From Bryobacterales bacterium (GTDB taxonomy: Bacteria > Acidobacteriota > Terriglobia > Bryobacterales > Bryobacteraceae), in assembly GCA_016789755.1 (NCBI GenBank), contig JAEUQG010000102.1, forward strand, positions 1 through 59,033: 59,033 bases of DNA. Reading direction: 5' to 3'. Below, piece by piece: positions 8,444-17,095 of this stretch. Within the stretch, counting starts at the first letter, position 1; each line of letters begins with the position of its first letter. The notes below the pieces were generated by a model that was not told the origin of the DNA, did no database searches, and saw nothing but the letters and a program-made list of their open reading frames with translations. The position numbers and the translations under genes were made by a program.

Positions 8444-9943
8444 CTACCACGTGTAATGAACCGTATAGGTGAGAACCTGCTCCTGATCGGGGCCGAGTTT
8501 GACCAGGAACTCGGCGGTCTGGCTATCGGTCTTGCGGTGGGGCAGCGATTGCGCGCTGAGGCGCCAGTTGGTCCATCGATACAGATGCTCCACGACGCGA
8601 ACTTCCACGGGCTCCTTCTTGCGGTTGCGCAGCCGGATTTCGAACGACTCATCCAGCCAGCTCTTGTTGTGATCGACTTGAAAATTGACGCGTTTGCGCT
8701 CGCCGGCAATATCGAATGCGTCGCCGGTATAGACGCGCAACTTCTCATTGCGAGGCGTATGGCCAATGTTGTTCTCGCCTGTGAATTCGAGCGCGCCACC
8801 CTGATCGCGGCGGTAGAAGCGCACGCGCCCGCGGGGCAGGGCAATGCCGAGCCCGTTTTCAGCGGTGTTGGCGAACTCGCGCATCACCCAAATCTTGGAG
8901 TTCGATTGCGTGCCGTATTCGGGCTGATTGCGGATGGTGGCGGCATCCCAGCCGAAGTGGCGCCGGTCGATCTTCGCTCCATCGTAGACGTAGATGCGTG
9001 CCGACTGAATGTTGGCGGCGCGGGCGAATTCCACCTGCTTGCTTTCGCGGTCGTGCAGCGTGGTGGCGAGCGGGAGCGTGTAGAGGTGGTATTCGTCGAA
9101 GCTGCGTTCCGTCACGCGTGGGGCCGCCTCATCCATGGAGGCGCGCATGGCGCCTAGCTTCGCCTCCTGGTATTCCGGCGACCCGGGCTGAATCTTGTTC
9201 ACATCCCCGGCCACCAGCTTGATGCGGGCGTTTTCAAAGTCTTTGCCGCTTTGGTTGTCCATGGTGATCCAACCCACCACGTCGAGTTTGTCGCCGGTCT
9301 CACCCGCCACCATGTTGTAGTCGGCTTTCCAACTCATGCCGCCGGAGACGTAGCTGAGTTCGGCATCGAGCTTCGCCGCCCGCTCCGCATGGATGCGCCA
9401 GTCGAGGGCCGGCTTGAGGATGGCGTCGGCGGCCAGGGCAGGGAAGATGGGCCTTCCCGGAAGCGAAAACAGAAGCTTGCCGGCAACCTCCACAATCGGC
9501 TGGGTACTGCCGCCTTGCGAATACGTCGTTTGGTTGTAGGCGTACGCGCCACCGTAGCGATTCATCGCCCGATGATGCGGCACGTAGCCGCTGCGGATAA
9601 CCTTTCCACGAATGGTGCGCTTCTCGCCGGCCAGGGCTGTTATTTCGAATTCGAGTTCCTTGCCCTCGAACAGGTTCAGCAGCAGGCCTTCCGAAATCGG
9701 TTCGGCGCGGAAGTTCTGTTCGAGGATGGAGAGTGCGATCTTCCCCGAAGGGTCGCGCAGCATCACGGAATCGGGCTCCAGGTGTACCGTGGCGTTGGTG
9801 AATTGAATGGTGTTCGAGCCTTGTTTCAGATCGAGCGGAATGGACTCCCGGACGACGGCGAAGTTCTGGTTATAGATGGTGAGATTCGGTCCGGCGGCAA
9901 GTGCGCTGGCGGCGCTGAGGAGAAAGGCCAATGTTCGCTTCAT
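8444..9943 (-). CDS. secreted DUF4139-domain protein
   Basis: A 499-residue protein starting at MKRTLAFLLSAASALAAG, a clear signal peptide. I chose this ATG (9943) rather than one 12 codons upstream because the signal peptide begins here. The N-terminal part (PNLTIYNQNFAVVRESIPLDL) and the central and C-terminal parts (TIRNQPEYGTQSNSKIW, NEKLRVYTGDAFDIAGERKR) match the DUF4139 architecture of large beta-rich exported proteins. The function of this family is not known. The gene lies 38 bases downstream of the Oar-like barrel, suggesting co-transcription and an envelope location. Confidence 0.75.
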   Translation of the reverse strand: MKRTLAFLLSAASALAAGPNLTIYNQNFAVVRESIPLDLKQGSNTIQFTNATVHLEPDSVMLRDPSGKIALSILEQNFRAEPISEGLLLNLFEGKELEFEITALAGEKRTIRGKVIRSGYVPHHRAMNRYGGAYAYNQTTYSQGGSTQPIVEVAGKLLFSLPGRPIFPALAADAILKPALDWRIHAERAAKLDAELSYVSGGMSWKADYNMVAGETGDKLDVVGWITMDNQSGKDFENARIKLVAGDVNKIQPGSPEYQEAKLGAMRASMDEAAPRVTERSFDEYHLYTLPLATTLHDRESKQVEFARAANIQSARIYVYDGAKIDRRHFGWDAATIRNQPEYGTQSNSKIWVMREFANTAENGLGIALPRGRVRFYRRDQGGALEFTGENNIGHTPRNEKLRVYTGDAFDIAGERKRVNFQVDHNKSWLDESFEIRLRNRKKEPVEVRVVEHLYRWTNWRLSAQSLPHRKTDSQTAEFLVKLGPDQEQVLTYTVHYTW

Positions 9944-9981
9944 GCCCTGGATATGCCGCCAGGGCGCGGATCCTTTCACGG

Positions 9982-12606
9982 CTACCAGCGAAATTGCAGC
10001 GTGAACTGATAGGTGCGCCCGTCGTTCAATGTGTTGGTGATGGCGCCGAACGATGGAGAGCTGAGATCGGAGTTCGGAGCGGCGAACTGCGGGGTGTTGG
10101 AGAGATTAATGGATTCGGCGCGGAAGGTGACGGCGCGCTCGCCGGCAAGGGTCCAGGTGCGGGAAAGCGACGCATTCACGTTGGTGAACCCGGCGCGCCG
10201 GAACGTGCTGATGCCGAGGTTGCCGGCCAGGTCGCCAATAGCCAGATTGCGGAAGGCGGAGCGTGGCAGCAGCGATGGCGCGGTGTCCGGATGGCCGATG
10301 GTGCGGCCCAGAATGGAAGCATCGGCGAGGTGCGGCCGGTCGCCGTTGACTCCATCGACATTGCCGAAGCCGGGGCCGTCGGAGCCGGAAAGCACGGTGA
10401 ACGGCATGCCCGATTTGCGCAGCCACACGGCACTGAAAGCCCAGCGGCCGAACAGCGCGCGGGTTGCTTTCCCGTGTGCGCCGGGCGAAGGCAGCGCATA
10501 GCGCGCGCGGGCCAGCGCCGCATGCGATTGATCGAAGACACTGAGACCTTTCAAATCGCCGGCGACGTTGTCTTCCGTCTGGCTGTAGCCTTGGCGGGAA
10601 TCGTCGCCTGCCGCGGTGTTCGTATACGCAGCTCCGGTGTCGATGGCCTTGCTGAACCAATAGGAGGCATCGATGCTGAGGCCTCGCCATTCGGGAACGA
10701 TCAGCGTGGCGCGGGCCGCGTCGAAATAGGCGCGCGAGGAGTTCACCGCCGGCCGCACATCGAAGTAGCGCGTGTCCGGACGGCGCTCATTCACCGTGGC
10801 TGTCGTGAGCGGCATGCCGGGGACGGGCCTTGCGCGGTTGATATGCCAAAGCATCAGCAGTTTGTGCGTGCGCGATCCGACGTAGCCCAACTGCACGCGC
10901 CAGCCGTTAAGAACAGGGGCCTCCCAACTGAAGTTGTACTGATGCGAATAGGGCGCTTTGAGATCGCGCGGAACGGCAAACACCGCCGCCCGTCCGTTGG
11001 GGTCGATCACGGAGTTGCGCAGCGGGTTGATCAAGAACGGCGCCTGCACTTCGATCTTTTGAAACTCGGGTGGATTCCAGCGCAACTGCTGAAAGGTGAT
11101 GGCGAACAACTCGCCGTAGTGGATGCCGTAGGCGCCCCGCAACACGCCGTATTTGGGCGGCAGCCGCCAGGCGAAAGAAAAGGTGGGGGCGACGTTGTTG
11201 CAGTCGCAATCGTAGGGAATCGCGGTGCGGTTGTTCACTTCATGAGGCGCCGCCATCGGCTGCCACCGAACGCCCGCCTGCAACGTCAAATTCCGAAGCG
11301 CCTGCCAAGTGTCGCCGGCGAACCAGTGTGTCTCCCAGCGACGGAACCCGCGGTCCAATTCGCCGATTCCCGTCGAGTAGCGGCTGGGAGTCCCCATCCG
11401 GAAGTTCGTTATCGCATCGCGGCCGAAATCGTTGCGGAAATAGAAATTGCCGCGGTTGGACGATGCTTCGCGGCCGTTGAAGCGCAGGCGGACTGCCTCG
11501 CCGCCGAATAGCAAACGATGCCCGCCGCGGCGGTGATTGAGCAGAGCGGCGTAGCGGAACTTGTTCTGGATGCGGTCCAGCGGGACATTGGAGCCGGGGC
11601 CAAGCGTCGTGTACGCCGTGCCGATCTGCACCTGCGGGCCCACGGCATTGGGTTCCGGCATCAGCAACGACCGCAGCCGGTCGAAGCCGGCCGAAAAATC
11701 CGCCGTGGTGCTGGCCGAAAACGCGCGCGACCAGGTGAGCCGGGCCGTCTGCGACTTGATGGTAGTGTCGGGATTCTGTCCGCCCACGAACTGGAAGGCA
11801 TCGACGTTCTGGTTGGTCAGGCTGTGGCGCGCCGTGAAACGGTCTTTCGTCCCGCGCAACTGGTCCAGCCGGAAGGATGCCGTATCGGTGCCGATTCGCT
11901 GCGGAGCATTGGCGTTCAGCATCCGCCTGTCGATGTCCGTGCGGTTCGGACGAACATCGGGAAAGGCCCGCAGATAGCCCTGAATCACTTCCCGCACCTG
12001 TGGATCCGATGTCAGCACGGAACGCTCCTCCGGCAGTGGGATAAGCACGTTTCCATTGACGTTTCCGCGGATCCTCTGCTGCGTTCCGTCGATCGTGAGA
12101 AAGGCCCTGCGCCACAATGGCACGGAAACATTCAGGCCGTAATTGTTCTCGCGCGCCGGCTGCACGCTGCCGGCCTGAAAGAAGCTTCGGGCGCTGAACA
12201 CGCTGTTGTTGTGCGTCCAGAAGAGGTTGCCGTGAAAGGCTGGGCCGGGCTTGGAGGCCGGAACGTGAAGCACGGCCGAGCCGGCATTGCCGAACTCAGA
12301 GCCGAAGTAATTCCGCTGCGGCTGCATCTCACTGACGATGGTGGCCGTGGTGCCGAGGCGGATGTTCAGTTCCTTGAGCGCGTTGTTGTCGATGAGGTTG
12401 AATTGCACATTCTCGTTGCGGCGGCTCTCGCCGCTTTGCGTGTTCGTGCGCCCCAGCAGGTTGAGGCTGGTGCGGGCGGCATCGGTGTTAGTGGCCGGCG
12501 CGGCGGGTTTTGCGGTCGAGGCAGCGGGCGCCGAAGGTGCGCCGTTCTGTGCGCCGGCACACGCCGCGACGCACATCAATACGAGAATGTTTCGAGTCGA
12601 TGACAA
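9982..12606 (-). CDS. Oar-like TonB-dependent outer-membrane beta-barrel, short N-terminus
   Basis: About 874 residues from a TTG at 12606 (SSTRNILVLMCVAACAGA, a signal peptide). An ATG at 12633 would overlap the divergent dehydratase start. A Pro/Ala-rich linker follows, then a reduced plug-like region (NNALKELNIRLGTTATIVSE) and a long barrel with typical Oar phrases (NNYGLNVSVPLWRR, PYSHQYNFSWEAPVLNGW, AESINLSNTPQF). It ends in FRW, the aromatic C-terminus expected for outer-membrane insertion. Unlike the two other Oar-like proteins here it has no carboxypeptidase-regulatory domain at the front and the plug motif is poor. It could be a receptor needing a partner or a surface adhesin. The transported substrate is unknown. 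Confidence 0.8.
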   Translation of the reverse strand: MSSTRNILVLMCVAACAGAQNGAPSAPAASTAKPAAPATNTDAARTSLNLLGRTNTQSGESRRNENVQFNLIDNNALKELNIRLGTTATIVSEMQPQRNYFGSEFGNAGSAVLHVPASKPGPAFHGNLFWTHNNSVFSARSFFQAGSVQPARENNYGLNVSVPLWRRAFLTIDGTQQRIRGNVNGNVLIPLPEERSVLTSDPQVREVIQGYLRAFPDVRPNRTDIDRRMLNANAPQRIGTDTASFRLDQLRGTKDRFTARHSLTNQNVDAFQFVGGQNPDTTIKSQTARLTWSRAFSASTTADFSAGFDRLRSLLMPEPNAVGPQVQIGTAYTTLGPGSNVPLDRIQNKFRYAALLNHRRGGHRLLFGGEAVRLRFNGREASSNRGNFYFRNDFGRDAITNFRMGTPSRYSTGIGELDRGFRRWETHWFAGDTWQALRNLTLQAGVRWQPMAAPHEVNNRTAIPYDCDCNNVAPTFSFAWRLPPKYGVLRGAYGIHYGELFAITFQQLRWNPPEFQKIEVQAPFLINPLRNSVIDPNGRAAVFAVPRDLKAPYSHQYNFSWEAPVLNGWRVQLGYVGSRTHKLLMLWHINRARPVPGMPLTTATVNERRPDTRYFDVRPAVNSSRAYFDAARATLIVPEWRGLSIDASYWFSKAIDTGAAYTNTAAGDDSRQGYSQTEDNVAGDLKGLSVFDQSHAALARARYALPSPGAHGKATRALFGRWAFSAVWLRKSGMPFTVLSGSDGPGFGNVDGVNGDRPHLADASILGRTIGHPDTAPSLLPRSAFRNLAIGDLAGNLGISTFRRAGFTNVNASLSRTWTLAGERAVTFRAESINLSNTPQFAAPNSDLSSPSFGAITNTLNDGRTYQFTLQFRW

Positions 12607-12631
12607 CGGAAGCAATATATTAAGAGATACC

Positions 12632-14314
12632 ATGGACACCCCGAAGAAGCTGAGAAGCGCCGAATGGTTCGACACGCCGGAGTACTACTCTTTCTCCCGC
12701 AAAGCATGGTTGCGCAGCGAAGGCTTCGGACGGCATGTCTTCGACGGCAAGCCGATGATCGGCATCTGCAATTCCTGGAGCGAACTGAACAACTGCAACG
12801 TCCATTTGCGGCAGGTGGCGGAGGCGGTGAAACGGGGCGTCTGGGCGGCAGGCGGCGTGCCCTTGGAGTTCCCCACGATTTCGCTCGGCGAGATGTTTCT
12901 GCGCCCTACATCGATGCTTTATCGCAACCTGATGGCGATGGACGTCGAGGAGTCCATCCGCGGCTATCCAATGGATGGCGTCGTTCTTTTGTGCGGCTGC
13001 GACAAGACCACGCCGGCGCAATTGATGGGCGCTGCCTCGGTGGATATCCCGTCGATCATGGTGACCGGCGGTCCGATGCTGAGCGGGGAATGGCGCACCC
13101 GCAAGATTGGCGCGGGTACCGATGGACGCAAGCTGTTCGACCTATACCGCACGGGTCATTTGACTGAAGAGGAGTGGGTGGAAGTGGAAGGCTGCATCGC
13201 GCGCAGCACGGGCCATTGCACGGTGATGGGTACAGCCTCCACCATGGCCAGTGTCGTCGAAGCGCTTGGTATGACACTGCCCGGATGCGCCGCCATTCCT
13301 GCTCCGGATTCGCGGCGGCTGGAGATGGCCGAGCGCAGCGGGCGGCGGATTGTGGAGATGGTTGGGGAGGACTTGCGGCCGTCGCGCATCCTGACGCGCG
13401 AGTCGATCGAGAATGCCATCACGGTGAACATGGCCATCGGCGGATCGACGAATGCGGTGGTGCATCTGCTGGCCATTGCCCGGCGGGCCGGCGTGGCTTT
13501 GGAATTAGACGACTTCGACCGCATCTCGCGGCGCACTCCTTGTCTTGTGAACGTGAAGCCGTCCGGCGAGTATCTGATGGAGGAATTCTTCGGCGCAGGC
13601 GGCGTACCCGCGGTGATGGCCCGCATCGCCGACCTTCTGCACGGCGGCTGTGTCACGGCAAACGGGCGCACCGTCGGCGAAAACATTTCCGGGGCGCCGT
13701 GTTGGAACGATGCGGTTATCCGCCCCCGTTCGAACCCGCTCAGCGACGAGGGCGGCACGGCGATCTTGCGCGGAAACCTGGCGCCGGACGGTGCAGTGGT
13801 GAAACAATCCGCCGCATCGCCGCACCTGATGCAACATCGCGGGCGGGCGTTCGTCTTCGATACCTACAAGCAGATGCTCAATACCGTCAATTCGCCGGAT
13901 TTGCCGGTGGATGAAAACACTGTTCTGGTGATGAAGAATTGCGGACCCAAAGGCGGGCCGGGCTTTCCGGAGTGGGGCCATATCCCAATGCCGAAAGTGC
14001 TGCTGGACCGCGGCGTCAAGGATATCGTGCGCATCTCCGATGCGCGGATGAGCGGCACCAGTTTCGGCACCGTCGTGCTGCATGTGGCTCCCGAATCGGC
14101 CATCGGCGGGCCGCTGGCGGCGGTGCGAACCGGCGATGAAATCACACTCGATGTGCCGGGACGCAGCCTGCATCTGCACCTCCCGGCCGACGAGATGAAC
14201 AAACGCCTGCGTGAGTTTGAACCGCCGGCCCCACATTACACGCGCGGATACGGGAAACTGTTCTTAAGCCATGTTACGCAAGCGAACCTGGGTTGCGATT
14301 TTGATTTTCTGTGA
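12632..14314 (+). CDS. IlvD/Edd-family sugar-acid dehydratase, L-arabinonate dehydratase type
   Basis: 560 residues from ATG 12632, preceded by AAGAG at 5-9 bases. Three cysteines fit an Fe-S site: Cys55 (SELNNCNVH), Cys123 (LCGCDKTTPA) and Cys196 (STGHCTVMG). Their spacings (68 and 73 residues) are those of the [2Fe-2S] site described for L-arabinonate dehydratase, and the NSWSELNNCNVHLR phrase is typical of the sugar-acid branch rather than of IlvD in valine synthesis. Other family motifs are GGSTNAVVHLLAIA and DARMSGTSFGTVVLH, the latter containing the catalytic Ser. The likely reaction is dehydration of a pentonate or hexonate to the 2-keto-3-deoxy acid. No sugar dehydrogenase or lactonase is next to it. 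The 3' end overlaps the next gene by 44 bases. Confidence 0.85.
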   Translation: MDTPKKLRSAEWFDTPEYYSFSRKAWLRSEGFGRHVFDGKPMIGICNSWSELNNCNVHLRQVAEAVKRGVWAAGGVPLEFPTISLGEMFLRPTSMLYRNLMAMDVEESIRGYPMDGVVLLCGCDKTTPAQLMGAASVDIPSIMVTGGPMLSGEWRTRKIGAGTDGRKLFDLYRTGHLTEEEWVEVEGCIARSTGHCTVMGTASTMASVVEALGMTLPGCAAIPAPDSRRLEMAERSGRRIVEMVGEDLRPSRILTRESIENAITVNMAIGGSTNAVVHLLAIARRAGVALELDDFDRISRRTPCLVNVKPSGEYLMEEFFGAGGVPAVMARIADLLHGGCVTANGRTVGENISGAPCWNDAVIRPRSNPLSDEGGTAILRGNLAPDGAVVKQSAASPHLMQHRGRAFVFDTYKQMLNTVNSPDLPVDENTVLVMKNCGPKGGPGFPEWGHIPMPKVLLDRGVKDIVRISDARMSGTSFGTVVLHVAPESAIGGPLAAVRTGDEITLDVPGRSLHLHLPADEMNKRLREFEPPAPHYTRGYGKLFLSHVTQANLGCDFDFL

Positions 14315-15200
14315 GGTGCTGACGGCGCAACAGCCGCCCGCCCTTCCCGATGCGCCCAAACCGGAAGCGCCGGCGCGCCCCGTCTATAGCTATGCGGGCA
14401 AGCCGATGAACGTCGACTTCAAGTGCTCCGACGACGACATCATGGCCTTCGGACTCACTTGCACGGAAGACGAACCTTGCGAAGTGTATCTGGAACTGAC
14501 GGCCCTGGAATCGGTGGGCGGCAAGCTCTTCGTGACCGGCAATCTGCACACGCGTGACGTGACCATGTGGAGCATGCTGCTGGGCAGCGAAGACGGCGGC
14601 AAGACTTGGACCGAATCGTATGAGCGGATGCGCTCCACGGGTCTCGAACAGATTCAGTTCATCGATTTCGAGATGGGTTGGATCGGCGGGCAGCAGTTGC
14701 TGGCGATGCCGCGCGATCCATTCTTCCTCATCACCGGCGATGGCGGCAAGACATGGCGCAGGAAGCCGCTCTATTCGGAAACGCGCGTCGGCGCAATCGA
14801 ACAGTTCGTTTTCGAAAGCCGCACCATCGGGCAGTTGCTGGTGGACCGCACGCAAACCGGCGATTCCGGCGGCCGTCATGAATTCTACGAATCGAACTCG
14901 GGGGGAGATAGCTGGAGCCTCCGGCAAGTGAGTCCCAATCCGATCAAGTTGCGGCGGCCACGCACCTCGAATCCCGATTGGCGCATTCGCGCGGACGCGC
15001 GTACGAAGAGCTTCGTGATTGAGAAACGCGCGGCCGGCGGATGGCAAGCGCTGTCATCGTTCCTGGTGAAGGCCGGGGAATGCAAGCCCGCGGAATTGAA
15101 GTTCGTCGAGCCGCCCTCGGAACCCGAGCCGGCGCCCGTACAGACCGCGCCGGCGCCAACCGGGTCACGGCGTCCGCCGACTTTGAAGAAGAAGCCCTAG
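14271..15200 (+). CDS. secreted BNR/Ycf48-like repeat protein
   Basis: 309 residues with a signal peptide (MLRKRTWVAILIFCEVLTAQ). Two Asp-box-like repeats are visible, LGSEDGGKTWTES and ITGDGGKTWRRK, and a third looser one is SNSGGDSWSLR. These mark a sialidase/Ycf48-type beta-propeller blade, but the catalytic residues of sialidases are not seen. The C-terminus is Pro- and Lys-rich. The ATG lies inside the 3' end of the dehydratase gene in another frame (44-base overlap), and the downstream hydantoinase-like gene begins 8 bases after the stop. Co-transcription is therefore likely, though no functional link is evident. Confidence 0.7.
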   Translation: MLRKRTWVAILIFCEVLTAQQPPALPDAPKPEAPARPVYSYAGKPMNVDFKCSDDDIMAFGLTCTEDEPCEVYLELTALESVGGKLFVTGNLHTRDVTMWSMLLGSEDGGKTWTESYERMRSTGLEQIQFIDFEMGWIGGQQLLAMPRDPFFLITGDGGKTWRRKPLYSETRVGAIEQFVFESRTIGQLLVDRTQTGDSGGRHEFYESNSGGDSWSLRQVSPNPIKLRRPRTSNPDWRIRADARTKSFVIEKRAAGGWQALSSFLVKAGECKPAELKFVEPPSEPEPAPVQTAPAPTGSRRPPTLKKKP

Positions 15201-15208
15201 ACCTGAAG

Positions 15209-16774
15209 ATGCGAGTGAATTCCGTCGATCTCGAACTGTTTCGTCACCAGCTTGTCTCCATCGCCGAGGAGATGGGCACGGTGCTGCGCAAGACGTCGTA
15301 TTCGGCGAACATCAAGGAACGCCGCGACTACTCCTGCGCCGTGTACACCGCCGGCGGAGAAACGGTGGCGATGGGCGATCACATGCCGGTGCACTTGGGG
15401 GCCATGCCCCTGTCCGTGCGCGCCGTGACACGGGCCTTCGATCTTCAGCCGGGCGATGTCGCCATCGTCAACGATCCGTTTCAGGGAGGCACGCATCTTC
15501 CCGATATCACCGCCGTCATGCCGGTGTTTCTCAAGGGCGCGAAGCGGGCATCGTTCTACGTGGCCAACCGCGCGCATCATGCCGATGTCGGAGGCATGAG
15601 CCCAGGCTCCATGCCGATGGCCCGGGAGATATACCAGGAGGGTTTGCGCCTGCCTCCCGTGATGCTGGTGCGGAAAGGCAAAGTGGATGGCGACCTGCTG
15701 CGGCTGATTCTCGCCAACGTGCGCACGCCGGTGGAACGCGAAGGCGACATCCTGTCGCAATGGATGTCGCTGCAGCGCGGCGAACAGCGGTTGCACGCCT
15801 TGTCGGCAAGGCATGGAAAGCGTCTCCATCCCTTGCTTGCGGCATTGCTCGATTACAGCGAGCGCATGATGCGCGCCGCCATCGCCAGGTTGCCCGGAGG
15901 CGAATACCGTTTCGAGGATTGCCTGGATTCCGACGGATTGACGGCCCGGCCGGTATGGATCCGCGTCTGTATCGCGTTGCGCGGCGGCGAGGCGACCGTT
16001 GATTTCACGGGCTCCAGCGCGCAGGCTGCCGGTCCGGTGAACGCCAATCTCGCGATTGCGCTGGCGGCGTCGATGTACGTGTTCCGCTGCCTGATCCGCG
16101 AGGATGTGCCGTTCACCTCTGGCCTGATGCGGCCCATCCGGCTGATTGCGCCCGAAGGCAGCGTGGTGAATGCGATGGCGCCGGCGGCGATGGCCGCGGG
16201 CAACGTGGAAACTTCGCAGCGCATCACCGATGTACTGTTGGGCGCGCTGGCGCAAGCTGCGCCGGATCGTATTCCCGCGGCCAGTTCGGGGACCATGAAC
16301 AATCTCAGCTTCGGCGGCTGGGATCCGATCCGCGAGCGCCCGTTTGCGTATTACGAGACCATCGCCGGAGGCATGGGCGCGCACGCCCGCAATGCCGGGT
16401 TGAGCGCGACGCATACGCACATGACGAACAGTTGGAACACGCCGGTGGAAGCCTTTGAGCATTTGTACCCGTTGCGGATTCGCGCCTACAAGATCCGCGG
16501 CGGCAGCGGCGGCAACGGCCTTCATCGCGGAGGTGACGGCATTGTGCGCGAATATGAATTCCTCACCGATGCCGACGTCACCATCCTCTCCGACCGCCGC
16601 GAGCGCGGCCCTTACGGGCTCAACGGCGGCGCCGCCGGCCGCCCCGGCGCCAACACCCTGGTGCGCGCGAACAAAACCGCGCCGCTGCGCGCCAAAACCA
16701 ATTTTCCGGTGGGCGCAGGGGATGTGCTGCGCATCGAGACGCCTGGAGGCGGCGGCTGGGGCGAAGTAAAATAG
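15209..16774 (+). CDS. hydantoinase B/oxoprolinase-family protein (HyuB-like), orphan
   Basis: 521 residues from ATG 15209 (MRVNSVDLELFRHQLVS), the usual N-terminus of this family. Motifs include SSNIKER-like SYSANIKERRDYSCA, DHMPVHLGAMP, NDPFQGGTHLPDI and a terminal ETPGGGGWG. The family comprises HyuB of ATP-dependent hydantoinases, acetone carboxylase alpha-like subunits and the C-terminal half of 5-oxoprolinase. These normally act with a HyuA partner that supplies the ATP site. No HyuA-like gene exists in this window. Upstream possible starts exist inside the preceding gene, but they lack family similarity. The reaction therefore stays open: ATP-dependent opening of a cyclic imide or lactam is the family norm. 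Confidence 0.85.
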   Translation: MRVNSVDLELFRHQLVSIAEEMGTVLRKTSYSANIKERRDYSCAVYTAGGETVAMGDHMPVHLGAMPLSVRAVTRAFDLQPGDVAIVNDPFQGGTHLPDITAVMPVFLKGAKRASFYVANRAHHADVGGMSPGSMPMAREIYQEGLRLPPVMLVRKGKVDGDLLRLILANVRTPVEREGDILSQWMSLQRGEQRLHALSARHGKRLHPLLAALLDYSERMMRAAIARLPGGEYRFEDCLDSDGLTARPVWIRVCIALRGGEATVDFTGSSAQAAGPVNANLAIALAASMYVFRCLIREDVPFTSGLMRPIRLIAPEGSVVNAMAPAAMAAGNVETSQRITDVLLGALAQAAPDRIPAASSGTMNNLSFGGWDPIRERPFAYYETIAGGMGAHARNAGLSATHTHMTNSWNTPVEAFEHLYPLRIRAYKIRGGSGGNGLHRGGDGIVREYEFLTDADVTILSDRRERGPYGLNGGAAGRPGANTLVRANKTAPLRAKTNFPVGAGDVLRIETPGGGGWGEVK

Positions 16775-16780
16775 GATTCT

Positions 16781-17095
16781 ATGAGCGACGAGGCAATCCA
16801 ACACGACTCCGTAGCAGACGACGATTCCATCCCTCTTCCGCCGCCGAGTTTTGAATTCCTCACCCTATCCTTCAAAACCCAGGCGGAAATGCACATGGGG
16901 CTGCTGCACTTCGGCGAAGAGCAGGACCGGCCGAAGCCGAACAAGCGGCTGGCCCGCCACACCATCGACATGCTGGCCATGCTGCAAGCCAAGACCAAGG
17001 GCAACCTTTCGATGGAAGAACAGCGTCTGATCGACAATTCCCTGACCGAACTCCGTTTCCGGTTCGTGCAGCAGTTCAGCGAAACGAAATCCTGA
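16781..17095 (+). CDS. DUF1844-domain protein
   Basis: A 104-residue cytoplasmic protein. The core FLTLSFKTQAEMHMGLLHFG and the following IDMLAMLQAKTKGNLSMEEQ are the signature of DUF1844, a small helical family common in Acidobacteria and Deltaproteobacteria. The function is unknown. It starts 6 bases after the HyuB-like gene, and its TGA overlaps the ATG of the MBL hydrolase (TGATG), so translation of the two is coupled. DUF1844 genes often lie with an MBL hydrolase in related genomes (from general knowledge, not tested here). Confidence 0.85.
   Translation: MSDEAIQHDSVADDDSIPLPPPSFEFLTLSFKTQAEMHMGLLHFGEEQDRPKPNKRLARHTIDMLAMLQAKTKGNLSMEEQRLIDNSLTELRFRFVQQFSETKS

Noticed and set aside
6290..9157. 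Plus-strand open frame of 955 codons across the glycosidase and DUF4139 genes
   Set aside because: It lies opposite two genes with signal peptides and family motifs, and its translation is rich in Arg/Gly/Ala/His without domain motifs. It is a shadow of high G+C coding DNA.
15041..15208. Earlier start for the hydantoinase-B-like gene
   Set aside because: The frame is open up to 15041, but this part overlaps the BNR-repeat gene and lacks family similarity. The sequence typical of the family begins at ATG 15209.
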